A stretch of 19,650 bases of DNA from an uncultured bacterium. GTDB lineage: Bacteria > Actinomycetota > Actinomycetes > S36-B12. The stretch's first letter is position 1. Every line of letters starts with the position of its first letter. Positions 6,833-14,095 of the stretch are shown piece by piece. The notes beneath the pieces are model-generated. The model searched no databases. It worked only from the letters and a program-made list of their open reading frames with translations, and had not been told where the DNA came from. Location: the NCBI GenBank assembly GCA_903908025.1, contig CAIVQM010000200.1, positions 1 to 19,650 on the forward strand, written 5' to 3'. The translations under genes and the position numbers were made by a program.

Positions 6833-7320
6833 GCGACTTCGCGAACCTTCGCGACGCGGGTCGCCAGCTCGGTCCGCTCCTCGCCGGTGCCCTCGCCGGC
6901 ATCGAGGATCCGCTGCTGCTGGCGGTCATCCCCAATGGCGTACCGGTGGCTCTGGGTATCCAGGAGGAGTTCGACATTCCGGTGCGCGGGCTGGCGGCGC
7001 AGCGATCCGACGCAGCCGTGCTCATCGTCCCCGATGCCGATCTCGCGGGCCGCAATGTCGTGATCGTCGATGACGGTGTCGAGACCGGAACGGTCGCTCG
7101 CGCCGCGGCGACGGCGATGGTCGAGTCCGGGGTCGCGTCTGTCACCTTGGCTGTGCCCGTGTGCTCGCGCGAGGCGCTCGCGACCCTCCAGCACCGCTAC
7201 GACCGCGTCGTCGCCCTGGTCCGGCCGATGGTCCACCGGAGCCTCGCCGGGCACTACGACGACTTCGATGTGATCGACGAGGTTGAGGCGCATCGGCTGC
7301 TGGCGGACGGCCCCGCCTAG
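6829..7320 (+). CDS. Phosphoribosyltransferase-like protein
   Basis: This 163-residue protein has a type I phosphoribosyltransferase core. The PRPP-binding signature VVIVDDGVETGTVARA spans about residues 77-92 (two acidic residues followed by a TGxT-like turn). An upstream loop VIPNGVPVALGI (33-44) would contact pyrophosphate. The ending HYDDFDVIDEVEAHRLL resembles the C-terminal acidic motif of the predicted phosphoribosyltransferases of COG1926 (recalled). The substrate base is not predictable, and some members are regulators rather than enzymes. The GTG start overlaps the ABM gene's stop (GTGA). glyS begins 12 bp after its stop, so ABM, this gene and glyS probably share a transcript. It is shorter than many COG1926 proteins. 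Confidence 0.78.
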   Translation: MSDFANLRDAGRQLGPLLAGALAGIEDPLLLAVIPNGVPVALGIQEEFDIPVRGLAAQRSDAAVLIVPDADLAGRNVVIVDDGVETGTVARAAATAMVESGVASVTLAVPVCSREALATLQHRYDRVVALVRPMVHRSLAGHYDDFDVIDEVEAHRLLADGPA

Positions 7321-7332
7321 GATTGCCGCATT

Positions 7333-8715
7333 ATGGCCACTGATCGCGTTGATGCCGTCGTCAATCTCTGCAAGCGCCGCGGGTTCGTCTTCCCGTCCTC
7401 CGAGATCTACGGAGGCTCCCGCTCGGCCTGGGACTACGGCCCCCTGGGTGTGGAACTCAAGGAGAACGTCCGCCGGCAGTGGTGGCAGGCGATGGTGCGC
7501 GGTCGCGAGGATGTCGTCGGTCTCGACTCGTCGGTGATCCTTGCCCCGCAGGTATGGGAGGCATCGGGCCACGTCGCGACGTTCACCGATCCGCTCACCG
7601 AGTGCAAGAACTGCCACAAGCGCTGGCGCGCCGACCAGTTGATCGAGGCGTACGAGGAGAAGCACAGCAAGTCCCCGGAGAACGGCCTCGCCGACATCGT
7701 CTGCTCCAACTGCGGCACGCGCGGCGACTTCACCGAGCCCCGCGACTTCAACGGCATGCTGCGCACGACCGTTGGCGCGGTCGAGGATGCATCGGCCGTC
7801 CACTACCTGCGACCCGAGACGGCGCAGGGCATCTTCGTCAACTACCTCAACGTCATGAACGCAGCGCGCAAGAAGCCGCCGTTCGGCATCGGCCAGACGG
7901 GCAAGAGCTTCCGCAACGAGATCACACCCGGCAACTTCATCTTCCGCACGCGTGAGTTCGAGCAGATGGAGATGGAGTTCTTCGTCGTGCCGGGCACCGA
8001 CGAGGAGTGGCACGAGTACTGGCTGCAGGAGCGCTGGAACTGGTACATCGACCTCGGGCTCAACCCGGAGAACCTGCGCTTCTACGAGCACGCGCAGGAG
8101 AAGCTGAGTCACTACTCCAAGCGCACCGTCGACATCGAGTACCGCTTCCGCTTCGCCGGCACCGAGTTCGCCGAGCTCGAGGGCATCGCGAACCGCACCG
8201 ACTTCGACCTGAAGTCCCATGGCGAGCACTCCGGCACCGACCTCTCCTACTACGACCAGGAGAAGGAGGAACGCTGGGTGCCCTACGTCATCGAGCCGGC
8301 AGCCGGCCTGACCCGCGCGGTCCTCGCCTTCCTGCTCGATGCATACGACGAGGACGAGGCCCCCAACTCGAAGGGCGGCGTCGACAAGCGCACCGTCCTG
8401 CGCCTTGACCCGCGCCTGGCGCCCGTCAAGGTCGCTGTTCTCCCGCTCTCACGCAACGAGGTCCTGTCGCCGAAGGCCAAGGACCTTGCCGCGCAACTGC
8501 GCAAGCGATGGAATATTGAGTTCGACGATGCGGGCGCCATCGGCCGCCGCTACCGCCGGCAGGACGAGATCGGCACGCCGTTCTGCGTCACGATCGACTT
8601 CGAGACCCTCGACGACAACGCCGTCACCGTGCGTGAGCGCGACACCATGACGCAGGAGCGCATCAGCCTCGACGAGATCATCGGCTGGCTTGCTGCGCGG
8701 CTGCCCGCCTGCTGA
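7333..8715 (+). CDS. glyS: Glycine--tRNA ligase (class II, alpha2 type)
   Basis: This enzyme charges tRNA-Gly with glycine in the cytosol. The 460-residue single-chain form is the homodimeric type of actinobacteria, archaea and eukaryotes, not the alpha2beta2 bacterial type. It shows the N-terminal RGFVFPSSEIYGGSRSAWDYGPLG, two CxxC pairs (C91/C94 and C124/C127) forming a probable zinc knuckle, RPETAQGIF (160-168), motif 2 FRNEI then FRTREFEQMEMEFF (193-217), motif 3 with GLTR at 325-328, and a C-terminal anticodon-binding domain (about 365-460) starting APVKVAVLPLS. The ATG is preceded by TAGGAT with 9 nt spacing. No T-box leader is present; only 12 bp separate it from the upstream gene. Confidence 0.96.
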   Translation: MATDRVDAVVNLCKRRGFVFPSSEIYGGSRSAWDYGPLGVELKENVRRQWWQAMVRGREDVVGLDSSVILAPQVWEASGHVATFTDPLTECKNCHKRWRADQLIEAYEEKHSKSPENGLADIVCSNCGTRGDFTEPRDFNGMLRTTVGAVEDASAVHYLRPETAQGIFVNYLNVMNAARKKPPFGIGQTGKSFRNEITPGNFIFRTREFEQMEMEFFVVPGTDEEWHEYWLQERWNWYIDLGLNPENLRFYEHAQEKLSHYSKRTVDIEYRFRFAGTEFAELEGIANRTDFDLKSHGEHSGTDLSYYDQEKEERWVPYVIEPAAGLTRAVLAFLLDAYDEDEAPNSKGGVDKRTVLRLDPRLAPVKVAVLPLSRNEVLSPKAKDLAAQLRKRWNIEFDDAGAIGRRYRRQDEIGTPFCVTIDFETLDDNAVTVRERDTMTQERISLDEIIGWLAARLPAC

Positions 8716-8730
8716 CCTCTGATCAGCCGC
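8697..8730. terminator. Candidate bidirectional terminator between glyS and the RCK-channel gene
   Basis: A perfect 7-bp GC stem, GCGGCTG (8697-8703) with CAGCCGC (8724-8730), spans the 7-bp gap between the convergent stop codons. It has a 20-nt loop and no U-tract on either side. An alternative inner pairing is GCTGA with TCAGC. The support is positional and modest. Confidence 0.3.
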
Positions 8731-10060
8731 AGGTGCAGCGAGCGCTGCCGGGCGCGGTCATCGAGGTGATCTGACCGTCGGCATCGACGGTCAGCACGCG
8801 TTCGTCGACCGTGATGACCGCGTACGGGGTGGCCGCGAGCATCGACTCGATGACGAAGACCGACGTGAGCCCGTTGACGTCGACGACGGAGCCGATGCGG
8901 AACAGCGAGCGGGTCTCGTCGATCGCGTCGTCCGCTCCCGCGCGGATCACGACCGTCACGTCCTCGGCGACGGCCTGTGCCGCAATGGAGACGGCGATGT
9001 TGTCGCGTTCCTCGCTGCCCGCTGCGACGAGTGCCACCGCTCGGTGCAGGCTGGCACGGCGCAGGACCCGTCGCGACGATGCGTCGCCGATGATCACCGG
9101 GATGCCAAGGTCACGGGCGAGGGCCAGGCCGGGTGCATCACCGAATCGTTCGATGCCGAGCACGGCAATACCGAGAGAGCGGAGTTCCTGCGCGAGGCGC
9201 AGGCCCACCTGCCCCATCCCGACGATCACCACGTGTCCCGATCGCGGCTTCACCCGACGGCCGACGAGTGCGACATGGCGACCCGAGAGGAGATGGTGGA
9301 CGATGCCGGCGGCGAACGCGGCGGTGAAGCCCATGACGAGCAGGGCGGCAATGGTCGCCCAGATCAGCACGGATGTCTCGTCCGACAGCTCCGGAGCTGC
9401 GATCGTCGCCGTCGTGCGTGTCGCGTCGTACAGCGACCGGATGAGCGACTCGTGCTGCAGTCCCACGAGGGTGTCGATGAGGATGACGAGTAGCAGTCCG
9501 AAGGCGCCGCCGAGCAGCACGGATGAGCCGGAATCGTAAGGATGCAACTGGCCGCGGAGCATGCCGACCAGGCCGCGCAGGCGAAGCCGCGCAGGAGTCT
9601 GAAAACTATGGATGCTGACGGGATCGGCACCGGGCGCCCCGTCGATGGTCACCCAGTGTGAGTCCTGAGAGGTGGATTGCCTGCGCACCGCCACATGTTC
9701 CGGGGCAATGGCGGCGGCGACCATGCTGGGCACGGCAATAGCGGCAGGGGACAGCACGACGCAGTTGGGCATCGAGCGTTCAAGCTGCGCGCGTGCCGTG
9801 CCGTCGAACATTGCCACGAACAGGCGAATCCCCGGACGGAGATGCTCGACGACGAGGCAGTAGCGCAGGGCGCGCATGTCGTCGTGCAACAGCACAGCGA
9901 CGCCATCGATCGGCTCGGCAAGTACCTCGCGCAGTTCAGCGTCGGACGGGTCATCGAGATGCCGCGTGCGCACGCCCCGCTCGCCGAGCAGGGCACATGC
10001 GCGCCGACCCACATCGGTGTTGCCGATGACCACGATGCACCGCATCGGGCTCGTCGTCAT
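8723..10060 (-). CDS. RCK-2TM-RCK protein (TrkA-N domains, potassium-channel-like)
   Basis: This 445-residue protein has two Rossmann-type RCK (TrkA-N) domains around a two-helix membrane core. RCK1 is residues 7-115, with a loose dinucleotide motif VIGNTDVG. TM1 is about 181-200, TM2 about 230-254. RCK2 starts near 275 with a canonical GMGQVG (281-286) and an acidic residue at the end of the second strand (Glu304). Between the helices, where K+ channels have TVGYGD, the sequence is TIAAPELSD, so the selectivity filter is missing. From memory, larger actinobacterial relatives share this layout and degenerate loop. It may be a nucleotide-sensing transporter or regulator rather than a K+ channel. 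Its ATG is 2 bp after the stop of the MFS gene, and its AGGAG site overlaps that stop, so translation is coupled. It ends in CTCG. Confidence 0.8.
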   Translation of the reverse strand: MTTSPMRCIVVIGNTDVGRRACALLGERGVRTRHLDDPSDAELREVLAEPIDGVAVLLHDDMRALRYCLVVEHLRPGIRLFVAMFDGTARAQLERSMPNCVVLSPAAIAVPSMVAAAIAPEHVAVRRQSTSQDSHWVTIDGAPGADPVSIHSFQTPARLRLRGLVGMLRGQLHPYDSGSSVLLGGAFGLLLVILIDTLVGLQHESLIRSLYDATRTTATIAAPELSDETSVLIWATIAALLVMGFTAAFAAGIVHHLLSGRHVALVGRRVKPRSGHVVIVGMGQVGLRLAQELRSLGIAVLGIERFGDAPGLALARDLGIPVIIGDASSRRVLRRASLHRAVALVAAGSEERDNIAVSIAAQAVAEDVTVVIRAGADDAIDETRSLFRIGSVVDVNGLTSVFVIESMLAATPYAVITVDERVLTVDADGQITSMTAPGSARCTCG

Positions 10061-10062
10061 GG

Positions 10063-11724
10063 CTACTCCTTGGCGTCCGATTCTTCCTTGACCTTAGGTG
10101 GGGAGTATCCCTCCGACTCGATGCGCGCCGCATTCTTCGGCAGGGCGAGGCTGGTCAGGAGGCCGAAGAAGACGAAGCCGCCGGCGACCCAGGCCACGAG
10201 CTTGATGGCTTGGGCGAAGCCCGCGGATGCGCCCTCGACGAGAACGTCGCCGCCTGGCATGGCTGCGAGACCGGGGATTGCCTGGCCAGCGGAGGACGAG
10301 ACGGCACTGGAGACCTGAGCGGCCTGATCCGCCGGAACCCCACGGTCCTCGAGCTGAGAGGCGACGGACCCGAGGCCGAGGACCAGCGTGGCACCGATGA
10401 TCGCGGTGCCGATGGCGGCGCCGAGCTGACGGGACGTCGACTGCACCGCACTCGCCTGTCCGGACTCGGCGACAGGGACCTGGCTGAGGATGACGCCGGT
10501 GAGCTGTGCGGTGGCGAAGCCCACGCCCATGCCGTAGAGGAACAGCCACGGGGCCATCTGCCAGCCGGTGATCGTGGTCGACAGCACGAAGCCGAGTCCC
10601 ACGATGCCGATGCCCTCAAGCAGCATGCCGAGCTGCAGGACTCGGACCGGACCCATTCGCTGGGACAGGGGAGCACCGAGTCCGGACGCGAAGAAGGAGC
10701 CGACCGCGAGGGCCAGCAGGATCACGCCGGTCTGCAGCGCGTCGTAGCCGCGGGTTGCCTGCAGGAACAGGGGGAGGGCGAACAGCAGGCCGAACTCGCC
10801 GAGGCTGACGACCAGGGCGACGATGTTGCCGGCACCGAATGTTCGGATGCGGAACAGGCGCAGGTCGACGACGACGACCTTGCCCGCCTTCGCGCGGCGC
10901 AGCTCCAGGAGCACGAACAGTCCGATGGACGCCAGGCCCAGGACGGCGGCAACCGAGACGATGGAGATGGATGTGAACGGCCACTCCCAGCCGGCGGCGG
11001 AGAACGGCGCGAGCGGCTCGATCCAGCCGTAGCGCTGGCCCTCGATGACGGAGAAGACGATGCCGAGCATGCCGAACGTCACGAGGATCGTGCCGAGGAT
11101 GTCGATGCCCTTGGGGCCACCGAGCTCCTTGGTCTCCGGCACGGTCATGGCCACGCCGATGAGGACGATGATGCCGATCGGCACGTTGATGAGGAAGGCC
11201 CAGTGCCATGACGCGTATGTGGTGAGCCAGCCGCCGACCAGCGGCCCGAGGGCCGCCATGCCGCCGATGGTGCCGCCCCAGACCGCGAACGCGACGGCGC
11301 GCGACTTGCCGACGAAGACGGCGTTGATGACCGACAGGGAGCTCGGCAGGATCATCGCGCCGCCGATGCCCTGGAAGGCGCGTGCGGCGATCAGCTCGTT
11401 GGCGGTGTCGGATGCGGCGACCATGATGCTGGCCCCGACGAAGACGATGACGCCGATCACGAACAGCAGTCGGCGGCCGGCCCGGTCGGCGATACGGCCC
11501 CAGAGGATCAGCAGGGACGCGAAGGTCAGGGAGTAGGCCGCGCTGACCCATTCCGCGTCGGTGGTCGTGAGGTCGAGGTCCTTGACCATCGTCGGGATGG
11601 CGACGTTGACCACGGTGGCGTCGAGGATGATCATCGCGACGCCGAGCGCGAGGAACAGAAGGGCCGCCCAGCGCTTCTTCCCGGTGAGGACGGCTCCGGC
11701 CTGGAACTGCGCGGGCGTGGACAT
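10063..11724 (-). CDS. MFS multidrug exporter, DHA2 (14-TM, EmrB/QacA-like) family
   Basis: This 553-residue proton-driven exporter has the DHA2 signature sequences: motif D1 LDATVVNVAIP (34-44), motif A GRIADRAGRR (76-85) in the first cytoplasmic loop, motif C GGTIGGMAALGPLVGGWL (150-167), and WHWAFLINVPIG (173-184). The length and number of hydrophobic segments fit 14 helices. The large outer loop near the C-terminus (about 475-510, Gln/Ser/Gly-rich) precedes the last helix, and a charged tail (PPKVKEESDAKE) follows. The substrate is unknown. The ATG at 11724 has GAGGAG about 4 nt upstream. It is the first gene of a pair with the RCK protein and is divergent from dusB. No TetR or MarR regulator lies beside it. 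Confidence 0.9.
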   Translation of the reverse strand: MSTPAQFQAGAVLTGKKRWAALLFLALGVAMIILDATVVNVAIPTMVKDLDLTTTDAEWVSAAYSLTFASLLILWGRIADRAGRRLLFVIGVIVFVGASIMVAASDTANELIAARAFQGIGGAMILPSSLSVINAVFVGKSRAVAFAVWGGTIGGMAALGPLVGGWLTTYASWHWAFLINVPIGIIVLIGVAMTVPETKELGGPKGIDILGTILVTFGMLGIVFSVIEGQRYGWIEPLAPFSAAGWEWPFTSISIVSVAAVLGLASIGLFVLLELRRAKAGKVVVVDLRLFRIRTFGAGNIVALVVSLGEFGLLFALPLFLQATRGYDALQTGVILLALAVGSFFASGLGAPLSQRMGPVRVLQLGMLLEGIGIVGLGFVLSTTITGWQMAPWLFLYGMGVGFATAQLTGVILSQVPVAESGQASAVQSTSRQLGAAIGTAIIGATLVLGLGSVASQLEDRGVPADQAAQVSSAVSSSAGQAIPGLAAMPGGDVLVEGASAGFAQAIKLVAWVAGGFVFFGLLTSLALPKNAARIESEGYSPPKVKEESDAKE

Positions 11725-11750
11725 GGGGCTCCTCGGGTTCGCGAGTGTTG

Positions 11751-11765
11751 CCGACAGGGTGTCGG
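11751..11765. promoter_or_regulatory. Perfect palindrome between the MFS and dusB starts (candidate operator)
   Basis: CCGACAGGGTGTCGG has 6-bp perfect arms with a 3-nt centre, in the 81-bp region between divergent starts (27 bp upstream of the exporter ATG, 41 bp upstream of the dusB ATG). The size and placement suit a dimeric repressor of the exporter. No regulator is encoded nearby, and a 6-bp arm in GC-rich DNA could be chance. Confidence 0.35.
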
Positions 11766-11793
11766 TATGCAGTCTGCCCTACGCGAGGGATGG

Positions 11794-11799
11794 CAGGAT
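11794..11799 (+). promoter_or_regulatory. CAGGAT element 6 nt before dusB (start-deciding)
   Basis: CAGGAT sits exactly 6 nt before the ATG at 11806. This favours that start over an in-frame ATG 39 bp upstream. It may be a leaderless -10 or an AGGA ribosome-binding site. No -35 is clear. Confidence 0.4.
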
Positions 11800-11805
11800 C
11801 ACGGC

Positions 11806-12948
11806 ATGCCCGTTCCCTTCGACCCGCCGGTGGTCCTCGCGCCGATGGCGGGAATCACGAACCGGGCTTTCCGATTGCTCTGCCGCGAGAGTGCGCTCGC
11901 ATCGGGTGCGCAGGGCACGGGGATGTACGTCTCGGAGATGGTGACATCGCGCGCGCTGGTGGAGCGGAGCCCGGAGTCGATGGACCTGGTGACGTTCGGT
12001 CCGGACGAGGGCGTGCGTGCCGTGCAGCTCTACGGCGTCGATCCGGCGACGGTGGCCGCAGCGGTACGGATCCTCGTCGATGAGGACCTCGCCGACCACG
12101 TTGACCTGAACTTCGGGTGCCCGGTCCCGAAGGTCACCCGGAAGGGTGGCGGCAGTGCGCTGCCGTGGAAGCGCGATCTGTTCCGCAGCATCGTGCACGA
12201 CGCCATCGCTGCGGCCGATGGCCGCGTGCCTGTCTCCGTCAAGATGCGCACGGGCATCGACGACGAGCACCTCACGTATCTCGACGCCGGCCGCGCGGCG
12301 TCCGAGGAGGGCGTGGCCTGGGTGGCCCTGCACGGTCGGACGGCCGCGCAGATGTATGGCGGCACGGCTGACTGGGATGCGATCGCGCGGCTGAAGGACG
12401 AGCTATCGACGTCCGGTACGCCCGTGCTCGGCAACGGCGACATCTGGACCGCGGCGGATGCGATGCGCATGGTGACGCAGACGGGTGCCGACGGAGTCGT
12501 CGTGGGCCGCGGCTGCCTGGGGCGTCCGTGGCTGTTCGGCCAGTTGGCGGCCGCCTTCGCCGGGGAGCCCATTCCGGCTGACCCGGCCCTTCCGACCGTG
12601 CTCGACACCCTGCGGCGCCACGCGCAGTTGCTCGTCAACGACTATGACGAGCTGAAGGGCTGTCGCGATATCCGCAAGCACATGGCCTGGTACCTCAAGG
12701 GCTTCACCGTCAAGCAGCCGATCCGTCAGTCACTGGGCACGGTCGGATCGCTCGCCGAACTCGACACGCTGCTGGCGCAGATCGACCCGGACCAGGAGTT
12801 CAACTCAGTGGTCGGCGCGGGCCCACGCGGACGCACCTCCGGCGGCCGTCGTCCCACCCTGCCGGACGGCTGGCTGGACTCGCCGTTCGTCGACGCGGCG
12901 GAGACGACGTTGCTCGTCGGCGCGGAACTGTCGGTCAGCGGCGGCTGA
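11806..12948 (+). CDS. dusB: tRNA-dihydrouridine synthase
   Basis: This is an FMN- and NADPH-dependent enzyme that reduces specific uridines in the tRNA D-loop. The 380 residues start MPVPFDPPVVLAPMAGITNRAFR, with the FMN-contacting APMAGITN. The catalytic cysteine is Cys105 in DLNFGCPVPKVTRKGGGSAL (100-119), a Dus/NifR3 signature. SVKMRTGIDD, LHGRTAAQMYGGTADW and NGDIW continue the TIM barrel, and GADGVVVGRGCLGRPWLF ends it. The remaining residues are the helical C-terminal domain. The bacterial type resembles DusB. The region after about 340 (GPRGRTSGGRRPTLPDGWLDSPF) is an actinobacterial-style tail. An upstream in-frame ATG at 11767 would add 13 residues, but the one at 11806 fits the family start. 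Confidence 0.93.
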   Translation: MPVPFDPPVVLAPMAGITNRAFRLLCRESALASGAQGTGMYVSEMVTSRALVERSPESMDLVTFGPDEGVRAVQLYGVDPATVAAAVRILVDEDLADHVDLNFGCPVPKVTRKGGGSALPWKRDLFRSIVHDAIAAADGRVPVSVKMRTGIDDEHLTYLDAGRAASEEGVAWVALHGRTAAQMYGGTADWDAIARLKDELSTSGTPVLGNGDIWTAADAMRMVTQTGADGVVVGRGCLGRPWLFGQLAAAFAGEPIPADPALPTVLDTLRRHAQLLVNDYDELKGCRDIRKHMAWYLKGFTVKQPIRQSLGTVGSLAELDTLLAQIDPDQEFNSVVGAGPRGRTSGGRRPTLPDGWLDSPFVDAAETTLLVGAELSVSGG

Positions 12949-12966
12949 ACCGCTGCCGTAGCCGCC
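12940..12966 (+). terminator. Candidate terminator hairpin after dusB
   Basis: A perfect 7-bp GC stem, GGCGGCT (12940-12946) with AGCCGCC (12960-12966), encloses a 13-nt loop containing the dusB stop. A rival 6-bp stem, CAGCGG (12936-12941) with CCGCTG (12950-12955), overlaps it. There is no U-tract, as is usual in high-GC actinobacteria. It would separate dusB from the next gene's promoter. Confidence 0.45.
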
Positions 12967-12973
12967 TCGATTG

Positions 12974-12989
12974 GTAGCGTTTATGCTAC
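12974..12989. promoter_or_regulatory. Inverted repeat overlapping the XRE gene promoter (candidate autoregulatory operator)
   Basis: GTAGC (12974-12978) and GCTAC (12985-12989) form an inverted repeat with a 6-nt centre. It covers the likely -10 TATGCT and ends 4 nt before the XRE gene's ATG. Such placement is typical of antitoxin-type regulators that repress their own operon. The site is AT-richer than its surroundings. Confidence 0.55.
12982..12987 (+). promoter_or_regulatory. -10 element of the XRE gene (leaderless)
   Basis: TATGCT matches TANNNT and is 6 nt before the ATG at 12994, with no Shine-Dalgarno between. It is a strong case for a leaderless transcript. No good -35 is seen at 17-18 bp. 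Confidence 0.5.
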
Positions 12990-12993
12990 TGAC

Positions 12994-13590
12994 ATGGAGT
13001 CTCCAGGCCCGCTGGTCACGGCTGCCCGGCATAGCGCGGGCCTGTCAATGCACGCCTTGGCGGCGCGCGCGGATGTGGCGTACTCCACGGTGTCGCGGAT
13101 CGAGCATGGCCGGATGGATCCCACCTTCGGGATGCTGAGCCGCCTCCTCGCGGCAGCCGGTCAGGACCTGGAGCTGACCGCGAGGGAATCGGACGGGCCC
13201 TATCTGGCGGAACTGGCTGATGCCTGGCATCGGAATCCGCAGGGTCAAGACCGCCCGGACTGGACTCGCCTGCGGGCATTCCTCGACTTCCTGATTCAGC
13301 ACCCTGAGCACAGAGGGCGCGCGACCCTGCGCCAGCCGCCGCCATCCGGGTCGGCCTTCGTGGACACGCTGCTCGCCGGTATCGCAGAGAAGATCTGTGA
13401 TGACGCTGGCATCCCGCGACCAACGTGGGTGAGGCGTGTCCCGACCCTGCGTGAGCAGTGGTTCGGTGGCGGCACGGCAATGATGCGGGCTGCGGCGAAG
13501 ATGGCGACTGCGCCCCAACTGCTGCGCCGTAACGTCATCATGACGACGGACAGCCTCTGGCGTGATCCAGCGACGATTGGAATGCGATGA
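12994..13590 (+). CDS. XRE-type HTH regulator, possible antitoxin of a nucleotidyltransferase pair
   Basis: This 198-residue protein has an N-terminal XRE/Cro-type helix-turn-helix at about residues 6-60; the recognition helix lies in VAYSTVSRIEHGR (28-40), followed by PTFGMLSRLLAAAGQDLEL. A longer C-terminal region with helical patterns contains RPTWVRRVPTLREQWF, a motif I do not recognise as a named domain. Its TGA overlaps the next gene's ATG (ATGA), so both are co-translated. The operator-like repeat over its -10 suggests autoregulation. With the downstream nucleotidyltransferase it resembles a toxin-antitoxin-type operon, but toxicity is inference. Promoter and coding features look intact, while the partner gene is broken. 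Confidence 0.8.
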   Translation: MESPGPLVTAARHSAGLSMHALAARADVAYSTVSRIEHGRMDPTFGMLSRLLAAAGQDLELTARESDGPYLAELADAWHRNPQGQDRPDWTRLRAFLDFLIQHPEHRGRATLRQPPPSGSAFVDTLLAGIAEKICDDAGIPRPTWVRRVPTLREQWFGGGTAMMRAAAKMATAPQLLRRNVIMTTDSLWRDPATIGMR

Positions 13591-14080
13591 CGGACCAACC
13601 GCTCGGCGTTTCTGAGATCCGCGCCTATTTGCTCGAGGTCGCCGAGGCTCTACCGCTCACGAGTCCGCAGCATGAGCTCGTCATGGTCGGGGGGTCGCTG
13701 CTGGCCTGGCATGGAATGCGATTCAGCACACGGGACGTCGACACCGTCACCCGCATGGACTCACCCCCGAGTGGCTGAATGACCATGCATCGCTGTTCCT
13801 GCCGCAGACACTCAACGTGGGTGACTGCGAAGTTCTGATGTCCCATCCGCGCCTTGTGGTGCTTGGGGCACCTCTCGGTCAGGTCTTCCTGATGAAGGTG
13901 CACGCTGCGTTGTCGAGGTCGAGGGACCTTGACGACCTTGAAGAGCTGTGGCCATCCAGTGGCTTCACTCCAGAAAGCGCTGTCGCGGCCTACTGGGAGG
14001 CTTATCCGGGAGCGCTGGACGATCCCCACCTGATCACGTGGATCCGAGACATCGCAGCCCGGGCAACGTCTGAAGGATGA
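13587..14080 (+). pseudogene. Disrupted DUF6036-like nucleotidyltransferase
   Basis: The first part (ATG 13587, stop 13776-13778) encodes 63 residues with the nucleotidyltransferase signature VGGSLLAWHGMRFSTRDVD: Gly35-Gly36-Ser37, then Asp50-x-Asp52. It then reads out of frame (RMDSPPSG, stop). In the +2 frame from about 13757 the sequence continues GLTPEWLNDHASLFLPQTLN, then MSHPRLVVLGAPLGQVFLMKVHAALSRSRDLDDLEELW to a TGA at 14078-14080. This is clearly the rest of the same family. By my memory of intact relatives, about 20 residues are expected between the DVDTVTRMD strand and the LTPEWLN segment, so a deletion with a frameshift near 13757-13761 is more likely than one miscalled base. The second part could start alone at GTG 13817, but it would lack the catalytic aspartates. 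Confidence 0.75.
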
Positions 14081-14095
14081 GCGTGCTGGCGCAGA

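Noticed and set aside
11767..11805. Upstream ATG of dusB
   Set aside because: The 13 extra residues are not family-like, it has no ribosome-binding site, and it lies just after the palindrome; the ATG at 11806 fits better.
13817..14080. Independent small gene starting at GTG 13817
   Set aside because: Its family-like sequence continues upstream of the GTG in the same frame (LTPEWLNDHASLFLPQTL), so it is the 3' part of the broken nucleotidyltransferase.
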